NCBI GenBank assembly: GCA_019424865.1
Contig: JAHYYS010000025.1
Coordinates: forward strand, 1-32,524
Direction of reading: 5' to 3'
Source: a bacterium
Lineage (GTDB): Bacteria > Bacillota > Clostridia > Oscillospirales > Oscillospiraceae
Length of the DNA: 32,524 nt
Position numbers and translations under genes: made by a program. The notes beneath the pieces were generated by a model, which searched no databases, had not been told where the DNA came from, and saw only the letters and a list, made by a program, of their open reading frames with translations. Positions 29,901 through 32,524 of this stretch are shown in pieces (the first letter of the stretch is position 1; each line of letters starts with the position of its first letter).

Positions 29901-31715
29901 CTGTTCCCCGGGCAGGAGGTCTATATCGTGGCCGGCAGCGATGTGGTGGCCAACGCCTCCTCCTACCGTGCCAAGCCCCGCCCCTTCTCCATCCATCAGA
30001 TGAACCACATCATCTTCCGCCGCGCGGGGGAGGCGGTGCCCAAGCTGAACTATCCCATCACCGGCGAGGTCATCCAGCTGCAGCTCCCCCCCCACCTGGA
30101 GGACATCAGCTCCACCCGCATCCGGGAAAATGTGGATCTGAACCGGGATATCTCCAACTTCATCGACCCGGTAATCCAGGACTTTATCTATCAAAACGGC
30201 CTGTATCTGCGGGACAGCCAGGAGAAGTCCATGCTGTCTGCCGGCAATCTGGCCTTTCAGTGGTATGACGAGCCCAGCTCCGCCCTGCTTCAGGAGCTGG
30301 ACGCCTGCCGCCCCGAACAGGAATCCCTGCACCGCGCTATTGCGGATCACAGGGATCGGGTGCTGCTGCTGCGGCGCACGGATCCGGAGCCCCGCGTACT
30401 GGGCTATGTCAGTTTCCGCTACCTGTCCCCCTCCCAGCTGTTCTCCGCCCTGGAGAGTCCCCAGCTGGCCAACCGCATCCGCCTGCGCTCGGCGGGCAGC
30501 GTACTTCTGATCACCGCTCTGGTCGCCGACACCTCCGACCGCTATACCAACTACAGCCAGCTGCTGTTCAGCGAGGTTCTGGCCCGGGCCGTGGAGGACG
30601 CCTGTGTCTATGGGGTCTACCGCTCCTATACAGAACCCACCTCTCCTGAAATGGAGTCCCTGCTCGCCCGCACCGGGTTTACCCTTCTGCAGGGGGATAT
30701 TACCATCTGGGAGGTGGATATGCACGCCCCCACGGTGCTGATCCAGAACCTGGAGACCACCATTCAGGAGCCCCTGTGCCGAAACCAGCGGGTGCTCTCC
30801 GCCATCCGGCGGGGCCACGAGCGGCTGCAGCAGGCCATCGCCGGGCTCTATCCCGGCTCCCTGGTTCTCACCCTGTCTTCCGATATCATCCACCACCGCC
30901 TGCTGAAAAAAATCACCTCCTATAACAACGTGCCCTCTGTCCCCACCGAGTCCCGGATCCTGGGCAAGTGCATGTGCGTCCCCTTCGGCAAGCTGCTGCG
31001 GGGCAAGACGGTGCCCAACACTGTGACCAAAACCGTCCACACCGACAAGGTGTTCTCCCCCGACCTGTCCGAGTGCGTCATGGAGGCCTTCCCCTATTAC
31101 GCCCCCATTCCCAGCCAGATCCGCACCATCAAATCCTTTGACCGCCCGGTAATTCTGGTGGATGATCTGATGCACCCCGGCTTCCGCTTCCGGGCCCTGG
31201 ATCCCATCCTGCGCCAGGAGGGCGTGCCCATCCGCATGGTGCTGGTTGGCGTCCTCTCCGGCTATGGCAAGGACCTGATGGACTCCTGGGAGCGCCCGGT
31301 GGACTGCGTCTACTTCCTGCCCCAGCTGCGGCAGTGGTTTGTGGAGGCCACCCTCTATCCCTTCATCGGCGGGAATACCGTCCGGCGCCATGTCCCGCCT
31401 GTGCCCGGAATGCTGCCGGGCATCAACCATATCCTTCCCTATGCTGCGCCCCCCTATCAGGAAGAGTGCGGCCGGGAGGCGGTGTTCCAGCTCTCCCGCA
31501 CCTGCCTGGAGAACTCCCTGGCCGTGATCCGCACCCTGGAGCAGGAGTACCGGGGGATTTACGGCCGGAACCTGACCCTCAGCCGTCTGCCCGAGGCGGT
31601 CATCCTGCCCCTGTGCCCCGACAAGGGGACCTGCCTGCACTATGATCCCAACCTGTCCGCCTCTGTCTATCTGGAAAATGATTTGGAACAGCTGCTGCGC
31701 ACCCAGACAAAGTAA
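26913..31715 (+). CDS. 1600-residue multidomain protein: HD, repeat region, NadD-like nucleotidyltransferase, PRTase-like end
   Basis: Visible parts in order. An HD-type phosphohydrolase domain is at about 170-345, with H181/H186, H215-D216 (AAAHDLGKFG) and IASNHSTWDL. A long helical, HEAT-like region runs from about 360 to 900. A cytidylyltransferase/NadD-like domain is at about 910-1095: KIAFFPGTFDPFTLSHKGIA, with T924-x-x-H927 in place of the usual (H/T)xGH, and the closing ISSTRIR at 1065-1071, then DFIYQNGLY. A possible GNAT-like part is at 1120-1260 (VLLITALVADTSDRYTNYSQ; weak). A phosphoribosyltransferase-like stretch has VILVDDLMHPGFRF at 1413. AGAGGTGG precedes the ATG. It is followed by an LDH-like gene. 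The HD, adenylyltransferase and PRTase parts suggest nucleotide or NAD-type chemistry, but function is not established. Confidence 0.85.
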   Translation: MNDKLIRQLNHEIADALAERSLTAVSSRRSLLALLRTPAWEEGLQSLFPIRARLSCTRVLEVCAPILSQLSPSAPEDGWGHFCYRYVCSLMYPHGGFAPDAAPYADGAVFGLTVLQVLLRRERAVLPFDPLLDFQFLREAEYAPCEKGQEYRRFLRAWREEFIYELMRLGMEVTPFCTLSHIAGVHYIAMTAARGLQEAGVGVDLALISGAAAAHDLGKFGCRPGERVPYLHYYYTDQWLLERNMEGISHIASNHSTWDLELESLSAESLLLIYADFRSKQSRDAQGKEITTLFPLEESFQVILSKLDNVDQSKRHRYEFVYDKLHDFEDYMRSLGVDVDLTGQPQPPAPKKDPALMGPDETLKGLVLLSVEHNLRLMHILSNEQKFGNIIEAARSSKSWQQLRAYLNIFEEYFTYLSVRQKTQALSFLYELLVHREGDIRRQAGALIGRIIAQFHLVYRKELPDDVQNDPAAEVPFTLWNQYLDMIIFPDHKTTQQQRSHISYTLKLVVESLLIHARQEDVPRFLGGLLRYYDTPEGKDSDTAFTLLDAIRYLPPRYYGEDVRERLIAFAARFAVSDELRLVTAALEFLREAQRSLPRSHPQMARIVQIARSVTPRHLTTTFLLCKILRRAGQDASRLEWDLYQRDITSEVFLDNLKIATPWIVKVAGVELLRDQLDSGLTEHVLHISTHFSNLLKVSERVVVRHTAGQALVHILPMLRRDQRNEVVVELGKGLEMGQYEISKYIPEYLGQAALYLHPSELDEQVIWLKSLLGSPNDSAVSGALNTIGVLLQHYPDYRDRFSESTEAYENRRLELLGLLLQGLAHYRQSVRQEALLVTGNLLFEYPVLSMEEKARLFSLSYRKLLFLIQEAPVQDQALTFYYRAAALADLYRFISLWRLDNGPFTFETPKKIAFFPGTFDPFTLSHKGIAHAIRDLGFEVYLAVDEFSWSKKAQPHLIRRQIVNLSVAGDFHVHLFPDDIPINIANPQDLQRLVELFPGQEVYIVAGSDVVANASSYRAKPRPFSIHQMNHIIFRRAGEAVPKLNYPITGEVIQLQLPPHLEDISSTRIRENVDLNRDISNFIDPVIQDFIYQNGLYLRDSQEKSMLSAGNLAFQWYDEPSSALLQELDACRPEQESLHRAIADHRDRVLLLRRTDPEPRVLGYVSFRYLSPSQLFSALESPQLANRIRLRSAGSVLLITALVADTSDRYTNYSQLLFSEVLARAVEDACVYGVYRSYTEPTSPEMESLLARTGFTLLQGDITIWEVDMHAPTVLIQNLETTIQEPLCRNQRVLSAIRRGHERLQQAIAGLYPGSLVLTLSSDIIHHRLLKKITSYNNVPSVPTESRILGKCMCVPFGKLLRGKTVPNTVTKTVHTDKVFSPDLSECVMEAFPYYAPIPSQIRTIKSFDRPVILVDDLMHPGFRFRALDPILRQEGVPIRMVLVGVLSGYGKDLMDSWERPVDCVYFLPQLRQWFVEATLYPFIGGNTVRRHVPPVPGMLPGINHILPYAAPPYQEECGREAVFQLSRTCLENSLAVIRTLEQEYRGIYGRNLTLSRLPEAVILPLCPDKGTCLHYDPNLSASVYLENDLEQLLRTQTK

Positions 31716-31767
31716 GCGGGCAGCCTGACGGGGAAGCTCCCCAGTCTATATAACGAGGTGTCATATT

Positions 31768-32524
31768 ATGTTCTATTATTACGAAAAGGACGGAAAAACT
31801 CTGGCCTCCGAGCGCCCGGACCTGCCTTTTTCTCCCGCGCAGCCCCGGGAAGGGCAGCCTGTCTTCTGCCTGGTGGAGGGGGACCCGGTACTGGGCCGGG
31901 GCTCCTTCAAGGTCAATCACCCGGGCCAGCTGAAGCAGCCCCACGGCCTGGAGGTGCTGGACGCCTCCCGCCTGCCGGACCTCCCTCTGGACGGCCCCAT
32001 GGCCGCCGCCCTGAAGGCGGGGCGCCTCACCGCCGTGAACACCGGCCGGGCGGGCTGGGAGTCCGTCTTGTCCGCCGTCCCTCACACCGGGAAGAAGCGG
32101 GTCAATCTTCTGGCCATCGGGGACGTGGGCTCCACCCTGCTCACCGGGCTGAAGCTGCTGGGGGGAGACGTCATCTCCTCCATCGGCATCTGCGACGTCA
32201 GCGAGCAGATCACCGCCCGGTGGGAATTTGAGATGGGGCAGATCAATCTGCCCTGGGACTATGACGCCTTCCCGCCGGTGGAGGTGGTGCCGGCGGAGCG
32301 GCTTTTTGACTGCGATGTCTTCATCTTTGTGGCTTCCCGGGGCATCCCCCCGGTGGGCTCCCAGGTGAAGGATGTGCGCATGGCCCAGTTTGAAACCAAC
32401 GCCGCCATTGTCAGGCAGTATGCCCGCATGGCCCGGGCGGCCCGCTTCCAGGGGCTGTGGTGCGCCGTGTCCGACCCGGTGGACCCCCTGGCCAAAACCG
32501 CCTATCTGGAGAGCAACAAGGACG
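31768..32524 (+). CDS. Lactate/malate dehydrogenase-like protein (runs off the window)
   Basis: At least 252 residues; the 3' end lies outside. After about 110 N-terminal residues of unclear fold comes an NAD-binding Rossmann unit: NLLAIGDVGSTLLTGLKLLG and, at the second strand end, GICDVSE. SRGIPPVGSQVKDVRMAQFE-TNAAIV and VSDPVDPLAKTAYL correspond to the TxGxPRxPGxxRxDLxxxNxxI and VxNPVD segments of the LDH/MDH superfamily. The NPVD asparagine is Asp here. The catalytic His would lie downstream of the window. GAGGTG precedes the ATG at 31768, 52 bp after the 1600-residue gene, so they are probably cotranscribed. Confidence 0.8.
   Translation, partial: MFYYYEKDGKTLASERPDLPFSPAQPREGQPVFCLVEGDPVLGRGSFKVNHPGQLKQPHGLEVLDASRLPDLPLDGPMAAALKAGRLTAVNTGRAGWESVLSAVPHTGKKRVNLLAIGDVGSTLLTGLKLLGGDVISSIGICDVSEQITARWEFEMGQINLPWDYDAFPPVEVVPAERLFDCDVFIFVASRGIPPVGSQVKDVRMAQFETNAAIVRQYARMARAARFQGLWCAVSDPVDPLAKTAYLESNKD

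Overview
The window looks like a chromosomal piece from a high-GC, spore-forming member of the Oscillospiraceae (Flavonifractor / Lawsonibacter / Intestinimonas type). This is an inference from base composition, strong AGGAGG ribosome binding sites, the spore germination protease gene gpr beside rpsT, S-layer-homology (SLH) proteins, and the style of the proteins. No 16S rRNA gene is present to confirm it.

Layout. Bases 1-707 are gene-free and repeat-rich, with two near-identical 107-bp copies and compact GC hairpins. Then come pgi (-), tRNA-Val(GAC) (+), and a minus-strand redox cluster (2776-7195): an iron-type alcohol dehydrogenase, a short-chain dehydrogenase remnant, an in-frame aldo/keto reductase::flavodoxin fusion, an iron-ADH paralogue that has lost its metal ligands, and a LysR regulator. 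Two promoters in this cluster carry the same 16-bp box at the same distance from a TATAAT -10 element, so the LysR protein probably controls both. From 7372 to 12580 lie cell-wall genes (an SLH-only protein and two SLH/GH25 lysozymes) and a two-component system. Several genes here are cut: AKR C-terminus, histidine kinase N-terminus, two lysozymes lacking their starts, and an unassigned C-terminal piece.

Bases 12874-16537 hold a plus-strand run of eight small, mostly unrecognised genes with tight spacing and more A+T than their surroundings. They resemble an array of immunity-type genes of polymorphic toxin systems, but no toxin is present. From 16854 to 23053 there are small regulator-plus-enzyme modules: LysR/hydrolase, TetR/lipase-like hydrolase, an aldo/keto reductase, a TIGR04076-type protein and a Crp/Fnr regulator. 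After tRNA-Ala(CGC) (-) the sequence becomes core-like: a small conserved gene, gpr, rpsT and a YihY/BrkB membrane protein. The last genes are a 1600-residue multidomain protein (HD, repeat region, NadD-like nucleotidyltransferase, phosphoribosyltransferase-like end) and a lactate/malate-dehydrogenase-like gene that runs off the window.

The most striking signals are: (1) at least eight truncated genes in 17 kb, joined so as to suggest serial deletions or assembly joins, one junction carrying a 13-nt match to a sequencing adapter; (2) a duplicated LysR-type promoter architecture in which a terminator hairpin fills the promoter spacer; (3) a two-copy hairpin element with a compensatory base-pair change and a conserved 3' tail; (4) a metal-less ADH paralogue next to an intact one; (5) the orphan immunity-like island; and (6) the 1600-residue fusion protein.
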